A stretch of 64,000 nt of DNA, taken from the NCBI GenBank assembly GCA_033725935.1, contig MU867146.1:1-64000 (forward strand), read 5' to 3'. The DNA is from Cladorrhinum sp. PSN259 (taxonomy: Eukaryota > Ascomycota > Sordariomycetes > Sordariales > Podosporaceae). Below, piece by piece: positions 36,841-47,601 of the stretch; positions within the stretch are counted from its first letter, which is position 1; each line of letters starts with the position of its first letter. The translations under genes and the position numbers were made by a program. The notes below the pieces were generated by a model that had not been told where the DNA came from, ran no database searches, and saw only the letters and a program-made list of their open reading frames with translations.

Positions 36841-39512
36841 ATGGGGAATGCGAGCACCAAGGAGTCGCGCGGCGGTGATGCCGGCCATCGCGGCCATTAC
36901 GGTCAAGATGGTGCCAGTGCGTCGCTTCACAACGACAGGGCGCACCGAAGGAATAGAGTGAGCCGAGGCGAGATTGGTGGATTCCTAGGATTGACAGGAG
37001 GCTCCAGTTCGCAGGGAGAACATTCACATGAGCGCCGAGAGACAAAGCAGGAGAGGGAGGCTCGGAGGCTAGAGAAAGAACGGGTTGCAAGGATCGCCGA
37101 ACGAGAGCGGAGTATGAAGGAGGAACATGTTGACGGCGGCTTCCTCGTCACCATGGGCACTTATACCAATCCCGAAGACTTCAACAAGCAAATTGTTCGG
37201 CAGTTACAGGTGTGTACATGACATCCTGATCCCACTGGAACTGATATACTAACCTTTGGGACCTATAGATTGAGAGAAAGATTGCGCCGTTTTGGAGAGG
37301 CCTCAATGACGTGGACGATCAGTGGACTGAACCCCAGATCATTGCTGCAGCGCGCGGACTTCCTGTTCCACCTGCCGATCAGACCCCTCCTGAAGAACTC
37401 ATCCCACGGCCTCTTCCGGTCAAGACACAGGAGGAGGCAGCCCAGAACCTTAAAAATCTCACAGTTCCAATCGGTGGCCGTACACAGTCCGCAGCGTCTG
37501 AACATAGCGGTTCCCATACCGGCTCACCTCTCCCGTCGCCAGCCTCGATATCAAGCTCGCTTCCACGAACCTCCTCTCCATTCAAACCGCCGCGTGGAAA
37601 GGCAATCGCTGCTGTGCTTGGCGGAAGCTCACGGAATGGCTCAACCACGGAGATCACCCCTCGTGAGATAAATCTACCGAACGACCCATTTGTGAACGGA
37701 CAGCCTATTGAGGTGTTTCTGTACAAGAACGCCACCGAGTGCCCCATTTGTTTCTTGACATATCCCCCTTATTTGAACCAGACGCGGTGTTGTGGGCAGC
37801 CCATCTGCAGTGAGTGTTTTGTACAAATTAAGCGACCAGATCCTCACTTTCCCGATGGCCACAACGAGAATGACCCGGATCACAACCCCGAAGAAGCAGC
37901 TGGCTTGTTGATTTCCGAACCTGCGTGCTGTCCGTATTGCACGCAGCCAGATTTCGGTGTCACCTACGAACCGCCCCCGTTCAGGCGTGGCTTGACGTAC
38001 GCAATATCCCCCCTCGCAATGGGAAACACGAATACAGCAATGTCCTCAAGCAGCTCGGTGAACTCGGGCAACTTGTCTCCTGGTGGAGGTGGCCGCCGTC
38101 GGGGACAGTCTCTCTCTGCTAATAACCCTAGTGTTATTCTCACCGACAGGATTAGACCGGAGTGGGCGACGAAGCTGCAGAATGCCCGCACTCATCAGGC
38201 AAGGCGTGCTGCCGCCGCTACCGCCCTGCATACTGCCGCATTTCTTATCGGGAATAATGACAACACCCGAGCATTCCGTAGCCGATTCAGCAGACGCAAT
38301 ACAGGGGGATCAGGCTCTGCAGCAGGCTCGCCCATTACGGCTAACAATGCGGATGGAGAAAACGGTAACAGCGGTGCCGCAACTCCTTCTCTGGGTGCCC
38401 CAGCCCCAGAGGGGAATCGGGTGGTGGTGACCTCTGGTGGCGGGAGGCAGGGTCGAGTTAACGCTGAAGAGCTTGAGGAGATGATGTTTTTAGAAGCTGT
38501 TCGTTTGTCAATTGTTTCGGAGGAAGAGCGCAAGCGTAAGGCAGAAAAAGAGGAAGAAGAGCGAAAGCGCAAGGCAGAGAAGGAAGAAAAGAAAGACGCA
38601 AAGAAGCGGGAAAAGGAGGAGAAGAAGGCGGCAAAGTCAGCCGCGAAGCATGGAGGGCCGTATGAGAGTTCTGGTGGACGGAGTGGTCACAGCTCAGCTA
38701 ACGCAAGTTCTTTGAGTTTATCTGGTCTTGGGTTTGGTAGGAAGCGAGGTAATAGCGCTGCCAGCAACCTCGGAGTTGAGGCTAGTGCAACCTCGTCTGG
38801 ATCCATAGGATCAGACACCGGCCCGAAGGACAAGGGAAAGGCTGTTGACCGCAGTGAGGCTGGTGCTCTGGAAGGCGTCGCAGAATCAACAGCCGCTGGG
38901 GGCTCGCCAGATACCTCAGCTTCTGCTCCGCGACCTACTCCAACCCCCCTTGTATCGGCAGGTCCTTCTCACCTTCGACAGATGAGCAGCGCCTCTTCGG
39001 TGTCATCTTCAATCTTGGAGGAAAGCGGCCCTGGCAGCTTCACCTCGCCATCGCAAGCGCAAGACCCTCGCGGCAGTGGGCTCAGTTTGGGCAGTCGATC
39101 AGGTGCGAGCGAGAATGGCGGTGATGACGAGGGTGAAAGAGACCCAAGCGCTAGTACCGAGCCTCTTCTCAACTTCCGAAGCCTAGCTGAGGTGGTAGGT
39201 GTCGGTATTGAAGGTGAGAACGCTGGAAGACCTTTGAGCGAGATTGACGGAGAGACCAACGCGAAGGACGGAGCAAGTAAGGATAGTAGCAATATCACAT
39301 CTAAGCAGGTGGAATTGGCTGTTGTGACTAAAGCAGAAGAGGAGCAGACGACCGGAGAGCTCCAAGTTGAAGTTAGGCCTAGCCCTGAAACTTTGTCGCC
39401 ACCAAAGGTCATGATCACACCAGATACGCCGTCGGTCGAGATCAATGCAGATTCCAAGCAGCTTGGCTATGAGACCACAACGGTGGAACGCGCTGATCAG
39501 CTCTCGCAGTAG
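36841..39512 (+). CDS. SIP5: SIP5-like RING-type zinc finger protein
   Basis: Exons 36841-37209 and 37269-39512 give 870 residues. The family block is IERKIAPFWRGLNDVDDQWTE followed, at about residues 281-350, by a cysteine-rich RING-like domain: CPICF (Cys281, Cys284), TRCCGQPICSECF, and CCPYC near 344-347. The N-terminus MGNASTKES has the glycine and serine needed for N-myristoylation, so membrane attachment is possible (inference). After the zinc domain the protein is disordered: Ser/Gly-rich parts and a charged E/K/R coiled region at about residues 541-585. Yeast Sip5 binds the Snf1 kinase and Glc7 phosphatase in glucose signalling; the fungal homologues are longer and little studied. A pyrimidine-rich leader precedes the gene. 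Confidence 0.9.
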
Positions 39513-40139
39513 TGGTGTGAAGGCCTGGTTCGGTGCTGTGTTCCACGCCCTGAGGCAAGAGTGTGAAGAGGGAAGAATCAAGGATAAGAGACAATTATGG
39601 GGCTGACGGGTAAAGTCGGAATTTAACTAGTAGAAAGAGATGGCTTGTGTGGTTATATGCGGCGCAAAGGAGTCAAAGTGGGTTGATTTGTCGGTCGGTT
39701 GCACAATGGGGATTTTTGCTTGTATACAGTTTTCAACACACTCCTTTCCACTTCTTGTTTCTTTATGTTTGACACCCCTCCCCCCCCCCCCCCCCTCCCC
39801 CCTTTCTACACCATTTTGAGCAAGGTTTTTGTTTTCAAGTGACACAGTTTTCCTAGATGGGATATGAGTGTGTTATAGCGTCATCACACATGATCAGACT
39901 GGCAAAGTGAAGGAAGCAAGGAAGGAGGATTTCACGATACAGATGATGACGGGAGGCGATTGGAGTCTGGAGCAACCCTGGGCAGCTTTTCTCTTATTTT
40001 CACTCCTCTTTGTTTTCGGATGGACTTTAGATATGGAATAGCATTTTGAAACCCGAGTTTGCAGATAGAAAGGGAAATTGGTGAAATCCTATTTCGTTGA
40101 CATGTATCTTTGATTGCATTTTCTATGTCTATCTTGCGC
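39513..40139. other. Convergent intergenic region with poly-C tract
   Basis: 3' flanks of SIP5 and of the aldo-keto reductase gene. Contains a C run at 39775-39802. No gene seen. Confidence 0.6.
39775..39802. repeat. Poly-C tract
   Basis: C run broken by two T, in the 3' flank of SIP5. On the minus strand it is a G run of the kind that can form quadruplexes. Confidence 0.9.
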
Positions 40140-41405
40140 CTATTGTTTTGTTTTCTTGCTTTCTTCATATTCGGCAATTATTCCATCATCAGGCACGCGC
40201 CCTTTATCTTCTGGCTTCCTGGTGTTGACGTACCCCTCACCTGGGCTGTCCCATGCATAATCTATCCAGCTTCCCAAGGCAGGCCAGAGCTCGTTCTTGA
40301 CTAATTCCAACACTTTCTTCCCTCGTGCCGAGTTTTCGGTCAAGACGTCGTTCCATTCCGCTACCGTCTCTTCCAGCTCGGGGATTGACGAGACTCCACA
40401 GACCGTGGCGCCTACTTTTTTACTAGAAGAGATGTCCACCCCCAAACCGGCTGCTGCGCCTACTCGTGCGTATTCCTGCAGTGCCCATCTTATAGCCACT
40501 GACTCTAACCTCTCGCCTGATTTCTCTGCGATATCGGCTAGCTTCTTGCATGCTATCCGCAGCTCGGGAGGGGAAGGATGCCATTTAGCTAGGGGCGAGT
40601 CCTCACTGCTCGTTTGCAGGTCCTCCGCTGGGATGCCGCGTCGGGTCAGCAGGCCCATTCCTAGCATTGAGGCGTTGAGGACCGCCGACACGCCCGCCTT
40701 CTTTAATCTCGCGAGGGGCGAGTCCTTAGCCGACTCTTCTGGCTGTCGCCCTGCTGCGCCGTCTTTTTTTTCTGCCACCACCACCCACGGTAAGGCCAGC
40801 TTGCGATTCTGGACGGTGAAGTGCCCGTAGCTCAGCACCGCATCCAGCGGTTCTCCCGTCTCTCGCAGGATCATTTCGGCGAGCGAGGCCAGCACGCCCG
40901 CGGGGAACCCGGAAATGCCGACGTATCTTACCGTCCCTTCTTCGTCTCGCAGCCTGCGCAGTTCCCTTACGGCGGTCAGGACCTCTTGGGCCGACGCGAA
41001 CTCGACGTCGTGCATGTAGACCAAATCGAGGTAGGTGGTGTGCAGCCTCTTCAAGCTGCGAAGCACCGAATACCGGATCCAAGCAGGGGAGTAGTCGAAC
41101 TCGTCTCCGGCTATGCGGCCTGCTTTTGTGACCAGGAAGATGTTTTCCCTGGGTAAAGGATTGGTTGGGGAAGTGAATAAGGCGTTTAGTGCTTCTCCCA
41201 GCAGGATCTCGGATGGGCCGTAGTAAGGGGAGGTGTCGAATCCGTTTACGCCTAGGGAAACTGCGCGGGCTACGATGTCGCGGTAGGGCATGGCGTGGGG
41301 GTCCGAGACGTATTGGATGTTGAATGTTGCTGTGCCGAGGAGGAGAGGGGGGAGGACGGCGGAGATTGGCGGGCGAGGCCCGGATTGAGCTGTTGGTTCG
41401 GGCAT
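40140..41405 (-). CDS. ARA2: Aldo-keto reductase, D-arabinose 1-dehydrogenase-like
   Basis: Intronless, 421 residues from the ATG at 41405 (MPEPTAQSG); an open frame runs further upstream but has no ATG that fits. The aldo-keto reductase catalytic set is visible: Asp57 and Tyr62 in GFDTSPYYGPSE, Lys94 in VTKAGR, and His132 in YMHD. The protein keeps the family-specific start LLLGTATFNIQY and long C-terminal part. Yeast Ara2 oxidises D-arabinose with NAD to D-arabinono-1,4-lactone, the route to D-erythroascorbic acid in fungi. An insert rich in charged residues (KKDGAAGRQPEESAKDS) lies near residues 230-250. Assignment to Ara2 rather than a related L-galactose or L-fucose dehydrogenase is by resemblance. 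Confidence 0.85.
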   Translation of the reverse strand: MPEPTAQSGPRPPISAVLPPLLLGTATFNIQYVSDPHAMPYRDIVARAVSLGVNGFDTSPYYGPSEILLGEALNALFTSPTNPLPRENIFLVTKAGRIAGDEFDYSPAWIRYSVLRSLKRLHTTYLDLVYMHDVEFASAQEVLTAVRELRRLRDEEGTVRYVGISGFPAGVLASLAEMILRETGEPLDAVLSYGHFTVQNRKLALPWVVVAEKKDGAAGRQPEESAKDSPLARLKKAGVSAVLNASMLGMGLLTRRGIPAEDLQTSSEDSPLAKWHPSPPELRIACKKLADIAEKSGERLESVAIRWALQEYARVGAAAGLGVDISSSKKVGATVCGVSSIPELEETVAEWNDVLTENSARGKKVLELVKNELWPALGSWIDYAWDSPGEGYVNTRKPEDKGRVPDDGIIAEYEESKKTKQ

Positions 41406-41776
41406 TTTTGGGTGTGTTGTTTGCTGTGTGGTATGATGGCGCTTGAGTCGAGGGAGAGGAGGGAGTTGGAGGTTTATTAAATCGCAAAATAAAGTGGGGT
41501 TGGAAATGGTGTGGAGGAGTGGAGGAGTGGAGGGGGAGGGGTTGAAATTAAGATGCAAGATGCAAGCAGGGTTGCCGATTGCAACATCAGATGATTGAGT
41601 TTATTATCGCATGGCAGATCATTCCACATTCCAATCACAATTTGAACATTTCTTTCGCAAAACTCTCAAGATACAATGCTTATATATATACATATATGAT
41701 GCAAATGCTAAAATATACACAGAATGGTTTTAAATAACTGACACAGCTAGTGCTGTCTTTTTGGAGTCGTTCTTGC
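41406..41776. other. Intergenic region
   Basis: Promoter and leader of the aldo-keto reductase gene and 3' flank of the aminopeptidase gene. A TA-rich stretch (tatatatacatatat) lies near 41682. No gene seen. Confidence 0.6.
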
Positions 41777-43019
41777 TTAAAGGTAAGAAGCCTCAACAAG
41801 GAAGGCAACGGTGAACTTGGCGTGGCGGAGAATGGTAGGCCACTGGATGGTGGAAAGGGCCTGGAGTAAAATATCAGCAACAATTTCAGCTATGGGGAGT
41901 GAACTTCATCGACTCACATCGTTGGGGCTGTGAATGTAGGGCGACGAGGTAGATATGGGCTCATCGCAAACATAAGCCGCGGCTATTTGAAGGATCCCGT
42001 CAGTTAATCATTCTCTTTGCTAGGCAATACAGGACCAAAAACATACGGAAACCGTTGGAACGGGCAGAGGCGTGGTCGGAGCATCCGTAACCGCACGTGT
42101 CGCTGGTGGTGGCACCGGTGTAGGCGGTGGCAACAACACGAGTGTATGCAGTCAAGGAAGCGTCGACGTAATCAGTGTAGATTGAGATCTTGCCGCTGGG
42201 AGAGTAGCCGGCCATGTCCTGGTTGACAACAGCGAGAACGTTCTTGCCGGTCGACTTGTAGTTGGCAAAGACGGCGGCAGAGCCGAGGAGACCACCCTCC
42301 TCGCCAGAGTAAAAGTGGAACTCGAGAGTGTCCTTGCCCTTGAACTTGGCGTTGGCGAGGACGCGGAGAGCCTCGAGAATGACAACGACACCGGAGCCGT
42401 TGTCATCGGCGCCTGGGCCACGGGCAGTGGACGAGCCGCCGGTAGAGTCGTAGTGAGCAGAAACAATGACCAGATTGGTCGAGTTGCCGGGGATCTTGGC
42501 AATGATTGAGGGCTGGTTGTAGGCAGAGTGGGTGAACTTGGAGACGGTGATGGCCGAGTTGGCCGAAGCAACGCTCACAATCGTGTTGTAGAGCCAGTCG
42601 CCGGCCTGGGTGCCGTAGGTGGACTTGTAGTAGCGGTTGTAGTAGTTGGTAAGGGTAGTCAACCAGCTCTGGGGGTTGGTGGTCGAGACGCTTGGGAGGA
42701 GAGCGTTGACCTGTGTCTGGTGGCTCACGGCCGTGGGGTAGGTGACAGCCTGGGCCGAGAAGGATCCCTCATCATCAGGGGTGGAGAGGATGCGGAGGAC
42801 TTCCGAGTCGGTGATGTCGGTGATATCAACGAAGCCGACGTGCTTGCTGTGGTACTTGGTGATCTTGTCCTCGTCCGTAACCCACTTGCCGGCATCCTTG
42901 GGGGATGTCTTGATGAGACGGAGACCAGCCTTTCTCTTGGCTAGATCAGCAGCAGAGGGGGCGGCAGAGACTGACCACAATGAAGTGGCCAGAAGGGCGA
43001 AGAAAGCTGAGGTCCGCAT
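41777..43019 (-). CDS. Secreted M28 leucine-type aminopeptidase
   Basis: Exons 43019-42047, 41982-41918 and 41860-41777 give 373 residues. Signal peptide MRTSAFFALLATSLWSVSA, a propeptide to about residue 88, then the M28E zinc aminopeptidase domain. The ligands of the two zinc ions are all present: His189 (SAHYDS), Asp205 (GADDNGSG), Glu240 and Glu241 (SGEEGG, one being the catalytic base), Asp268 (NQDMAGY) and His316 (GCSDHASA). CGYGCSDH holds the usual disulfide pair. It removes N-terminal hydrophobic residues from peptides outside the cell. The last two exons are short; they encode the typical ending (FTVAFLVEASYL). Close relatives are Aspergillus Lap1-type enzymes. Confidence 0.95.
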
Positions 43020-44046
43020 GGTGATGGGCGTCTTGTTCGTTCGTCCTAGATGATTGAGGGATCAGGAAGAAGTGCTGATGAACCAGAAGGGCAAATCCCA
43101 TATAGGCGGCCCTGTCCTCCCCTTTATTTACTCCTCGCTCCTCGTCGCCCACTGCGGGCCGTTCCCATCGTGGCAGGAGTCAGGTTGAGCATCTTGATCG
43201 AGGTCGTGAATATCCAGACTCATGCAAACAAGCCGCTTATGCCGCACCGGGAGGTGTTCCCAATCGAGAAGCTTGGACGCGGGCAGAGCGGGTACGGCCC
43301 CCTCCATTGGGCAGGTCGCGGACCAGTCGCATTAGGTTATCGGCATTCGAGTCGGATGCGACAGTATCTGCCCCTTATAACTGCCAAAAGGGGGATAGAG
43401 AAGGGCGGCAATTGGTTAGAACGTGGTAAACCCCCACACACACCACCACCTCTCGTGCAGCTTGATATCTTGCACTACCGGGCCCGATCAGCTAGAACTC
43501 CCATAAAAATCGCATCGCGTGCCAACATCAAGGGGGGATTCGGGGCGCCAGTATCACCAATGGCCACCCCAGCTTTGTTTGTGTTCGGAAGCTGGCATGG
43601 CCACTGTGCCACCGTGCCACCATCTGTTGGCCCTTCTAACCACGATAGGGAGGTGGCCATGCAAGCTGAGACGGCCTAATGGTGATCACCATTGCTTCGC
43701 ACATGGCGCCACAGCTTCTAGAAAAGAAGCCAGAAGATACGGCCGAGCGTTGCCCCTCTCTCGATAAGTCATGATGAGTGCACCCATTTCGTAATACTCC
43801 TTACATCAAAAATCAAGCCTCGGCCCGCATCTGCGGGTAAAGACAAGCATTGCCAAAGAAAAGTACTCGAAGGGATATGCATCCGCTGCGGCACATCTAC
43901 AACCAACAAGGCTTAGCCCCTGATAGGCTTACTTTGACTATTTACTTCGAAGAGTTGCAGTTTATAGTTTGTGGACACTAATGTTTTATTTCGCATGTAC
44001 ATGTACACCAGTACGTAAAGCTGACTGATCTTGTACATACCTCCCC
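43020..44046. other. Intergenic region
   Basis: Promoter of the aminopeptidase gene and 3' flank of the lyase gene. A 209-codon open frame on the plus strand has no resemblance to known proteins. No gene called. Confidence 0.55.
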
Positions 44047-45717
44047 TTACTGGAAAAGTTCCACAGCATCGAAGATCTGACCCCCATTTGTTAGCAAGAT
44101 ATGCCTGGAATAAATTGGCTGAGAAGAACTTACAAAGTTGGGGTTCAAGAATGTGGTGCCGCTGCTTCCAGAAATGGAACTGATGGTGATGGTGTTTGTA
44201 CCAGCGACAAGCGTTCCCGCGGGGATGCTCACGGTGTAAACTTCGCCATGTCCCCTGTAAGTGCCCCGAGTGACGCCGCGGCTGTCAATCTTGCTGGGAG
44301 CTCCCGGTGCTGGCCCGGTCCAGTTGTTTACCTTGACCTGGGGACGGCTTCCAGCAAAGGACAGGGTAGTGGCGATGCGAAGAGTGGCTGCACCTGGAGC
44401 ACTGCCCAAATTGAATTTGATCGTAACCGGGTTGTTGACAGACTGGAAGATAGCCATGGGAAAATCAGATAGCGCGCTCCCGACGTTGTAGCTCAGAGGA
44501 CCCCAGCTGCTCATGCGGCTGTCCGACGGGTGCATGCGCTCAATCTTGTCGGCATTCCGGAAGCCCTTTGGCTGGCCATCATACTCGCCAATCTGCCACA
44601 GAGTCTTGCGAGAGGTGTTGAAAGTACCGGCAATGTTTTGGGTCGCGGTTTGTCCGGCACCTACGGTAACTGAAGACGTGGCGATCTTGAACTCGGTTTG
44701 ATAGAGCACCATGGTGTAGGTACCGGGCTTCATCAGGGGCGAGGTGAAGGCGCCGTTGGAGGCCGTCTTGGCCCAGTATTGAGCAGCACCATTGAACCAG
44801 TGAACCACGCCTTGCATGCCGCTTGCGACGCCAGATGCAGTTCCCTTAACAGTACCGCGGCCGGATGCTGGAACCCACCCAGTGACTCCAACCTCCCCAA
44901 ACCAAGACACGTCGGCCGATTTGAGACCGGGGATACCAGAGCGGGAGAACTGCATGATGTATGGTCCATGAAGGCTAGTGCGGTATGCTTCGGTCTGCGC
45001 ATGGCCCGAGTTCATGTAGTTGTACAGATTGGTTGAGGCACCGGCATTGTTGGAGTTGATATCGCGGAAGAAGGGGCCACCGGATGAGGATTCTTGTTGA
45101 GGTGTGATGATGCACACATGCATGAGATCGCTGCCGCCATAGACGCAGTGAGAGTCTTCATCGATGAATCTGGTCGAGGAGTAGAACTTGGATCGTGTCT
45201 GCCCGTTGACGACAAAAACGTCCGAACCTTCAACGGTCGAGGTAGACTGCTGAGTGTTGGAGGCTTCGCCATAGGGGTACTCGCCGGGCAGCTTATCCGG
45301 GAGGAGACGGGCAATCCACCGAAGTTCGCCGATTGATGGCTGAGCTGAGATGTAGGTGGCCAAGTACATAATACTCTCACCCTCACGGACAACGATGTAG
45401 TGGGTCAGGGTCGATGTGACACAAGTCACCTTGATGTACTTGGAGGCCCCATTGATCTGGCTGATCGAGACGGTTGCTGAACCTAGTCCGGAGTTGATGT
45501 GAGTTCCCTGCGAGCTATACTGAAGCTCAGTGCCACGATATTTGATCGACTTGACATCACAGTTGCTCTGGCTGACAGAGAAGATCAAGGGGTTGGAGGA
45601 GCCAGCATCAATGATGTAGTTTCCACCAGAGGAAGTGTAACCAAAGGCAGCATAGACGCCTGAAATGAAAGACAATAACGACAGGACGGCGAGCTGGAAA
45701 ACCGATTTGAACGCCAT
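44047..45717 (-). CDS. Secreted rhamnogalacturonan lyase, PL4
   Basis: Exons 45717-44134 and 44076-44047 give 537 residues. Signal peptide MAFKSVFQLAVLSLLSFISGVYA, then the PL4 layout: N-terminal beta-super-sandwich lyase domain to about residue 270, a fibronectin-type domain (KGTASGVASGMQG...PGTYTMVLYQTE), and a C-terminal jelly-roll carbohydrate-binding domain (LWQIGEYDGQPKGF...). It cleaves the rhamnose-galacturonate backbone of pectin by beta-elimination. The 57-nt intron is a multiple of three with no stop, so an uninterrupted reading also works; the GTAAGT donor, TGCTAAC branch point and GGTCAG acceptor favour splicing, which removes 19 residues and restores the ending NPNFIFDAVELFQ. 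A plant-cell-wall enzyme, consistent with a saprotroph. Confidence 0.93.
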   Translation of the reverse strand: MAFKSVFQLAVLSLLSFISGVYAAFGYTSSGGNYIIDAGSSNPLIFSVSQSNCDVKSIKYRGTELQYSSQGTHINSGLGSATVSISQINGASKYIKVTCVTSTLTHYIVVREGESIMYLATYISAQPSIGELRWIARLLPDKLPGEYPYGEASNTQQSTSTVEGSDVFVVNGQTRSKFYSSTRFIDEDSHCVYGGSDLMHVCIITPQQESSSGGPFFRDINSNNAGASTNLYNYMNSGHAQTEAYRTSLHGPYIMQFSRSGIPGLKSADVSWFGEVGVTGWVPASGRGTVKGTASGVASGMQGVVHWFNGAAQYWAKTASNGAFTSPLMKPGTYTMVLYQTEFKIATSSVTVGAGQTATQNIAGTFNTSRKTLWQIGEYDGQPKGFRNADKIERMHPSDSRMSSWGPLSYNVGSALSDFPMAIFQSVNNPVTIKFNLGSAPGAATLRIATTLSFAGSRPQVKVNNWTGPAPGAPSKIDSRGVTRGTYRGHGEVYTVSIPAGTLVAGTNTITISSISGSSGTTFLNPNFVSSSQPIYSRHILLTNGGQIFDAVELFQ

Positions 45718-47237
45718 GTTGAAGATCGTCCTAGCCAGGGCTGAAGACGTTGGTCCAACTTGGCGGACAACGGCTCCATCTTGAGGCTCTGTGAGAGTTA
45801 CTAAATAGTAAACACCTGCTTCAGGGGGATTTCCTGTGATCTCGGTTTCCGGAGACGAGGCCGCTGTGCCCTGTCATTTCCATAAGTACCCTCGAGCCTC
45901 ATTGGCGGAAACACTCTTCCGTCGCTGAGAATTTCCGGGGTTTGAGGCACACTAGCCAATGCTTGACGGAGTTGGGTTGAAGAGGTCGTATTCTGGCGGA
46001 GCGAGCCTGGACATGGGGAAACATGGTGTGTTTTGGGATCGCCAAGACGGCGGCTCTGGTACCGCAGGCTCGAGTATCGGCAGCAAATTCCGATTATGCA
46101 CGGACAGGTTTGTTTGCTGTGATTCCTCGACTGAAATGTTTGAATTTGTTGCTCGCGTCCCCTGCTTGATTTATTCAAAGTTATCATGCTTCTTGCTGAG
46201 AAGCTTCAACCTGAACGCCGCATATGCCTTATCTCGGCCAATATGGATCCGCACTGCGAGGTTTGGTGCTCAGGGGATGTAACTTGCTTCGCCTGAAAGT
46301 CCCCTCTCAAAACCGGGTTGAAGTCGCATCAAGTGCGGCCGAAGAGCCCGGCTAGCCCAAGTTCCCCGAGAATCTATGGGTTATTAGCTTCCCATCCATC
46401 CACGGTACTTTCCGAGCTCACATGGACAGTTTATGCTTCTTGCATCGGAAGGGATGTGGCCTTTCGGGTTCAGCTCGGGTACTTTTTGGTGGTGTGATCA
46501 TAAGTGTATTGCAACGACTTTCGTCAGCTACTGTTACTATACCGCTCGACCTTGCATTTAACTTACAAGAAATCGCTGGAGACATATCTTAGGCGTCGAC
46601 TACTTGAATTCAACGACTTTGGCCCTTTTCTCTGAGTCTTACGGTTAGTTCCATGACATATATGATGGCGATGCCAACCTGCAGCAGCTGGTTGACCCCT
46701 GGATACGCGAGCTCTGACTCTCATTTAGGTCTACTCCCTTGCGTACGGTGTCAGTTTGACCATCAAGATGAATATAACAACACCATTCGCTTCAAAAATT
46801 CCCAATGCTCATGCAGAACAGTGCTCGTATGACACAATCCATAATATGTTGATCTCTGAGAAGGAAGGGAATCGGTAGTGTGCATTAAAAGTCCATGTCA
46901 AATTCCAGGCCACGGGCTACTGGAACTTGAAAGAGATGTTCTGGAACGATTCGTGTTGGTCCCGACGCCACAAAACCATCCCATTGAATGCCGCCTCGCA
47001 TGACCCAATCCGTAGAAATCTTGATATCCGCAGAAAACCAGCGCAGCCTCAGCGCCGTGTAGATTTTGTGGAAAAAGCAATAATCGTGATACCGCTCTAC
47101 CGAACGCCCATCCGTGACATTTTCCACCCCTGCTTGCTTGCCGCAAGTTATGCCGCAATGGCCGTGCCGAACAGACCAACCGAGAAGCTTGAACCCAATG
47201 CCACTTTCCCTATCCCCAACTTCACAAGACCTCCATC
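45718..47237. other. Intergenic region
   Basis: About 1.5 kb: upstream of the lyase gene and downstream of the eS28 gene. Open frames on both strands lack domains. Nothing supportable. Confidence 0.5.
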
Positions 47238-47601
47238 TTATCTGAGGCGGCGGGCCTCGCGCTCGGACTCGAGGAGAACAAGGATATCGTCCTCACGGAC
47301 TAGAAGACACAGGAAAAACCAGATGTTAGCCACTCAATGCACAACCCGTGGAGATGGCAATCAAGAGATCGTTAAACATACCGGGTCCCTTGACGTTACG
47401 GATGATGGAACGAGTGGTGTCGTCCATGAACTCGACGCGGACCTGGGTGACACCACCACGGGAGCCTGATATCCAAGAAAACCACACAATCAGCGACCAA
47501 TATTTCGAGACAGAGCAATTCGGCGGGGTTCATCGCATACCGGTTCTGCCGAGAACGCGGGTGACCTTGACGAGCTTAACGGGGGCCTTGGAGGAATCCA
47601 T
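47238..47601 (-). CDS. RPS28: 40S ribosomal protein eS28
   Basis: Three small exons, 47601-47541, 47465-47382 and 47299-47238, give 68 residues, the standard eS28 length. The sequence reads MDSSKAPVKLVKVTRVLGRTG, SRGGVTQVRVEFMDD, TTRSIIRNVKGPV, REDDILVLLESEREARRLR, which is diagnostic. Introns carry GTATGC and GTATGT donors with clear CTAAC-type branch points in the second. It is a component of the small ribosomal subunit near the mRNA exit site. Easy to miss because no exon is longer than 84 bases. Highly expressed gene expected. Confidence 0.97.

Noticed and set aside
43050..43679. 209-codon plus-strand open frame
   Set aside because: No recognisable domain; lies in the promoter region of the aminopeptidase gene.
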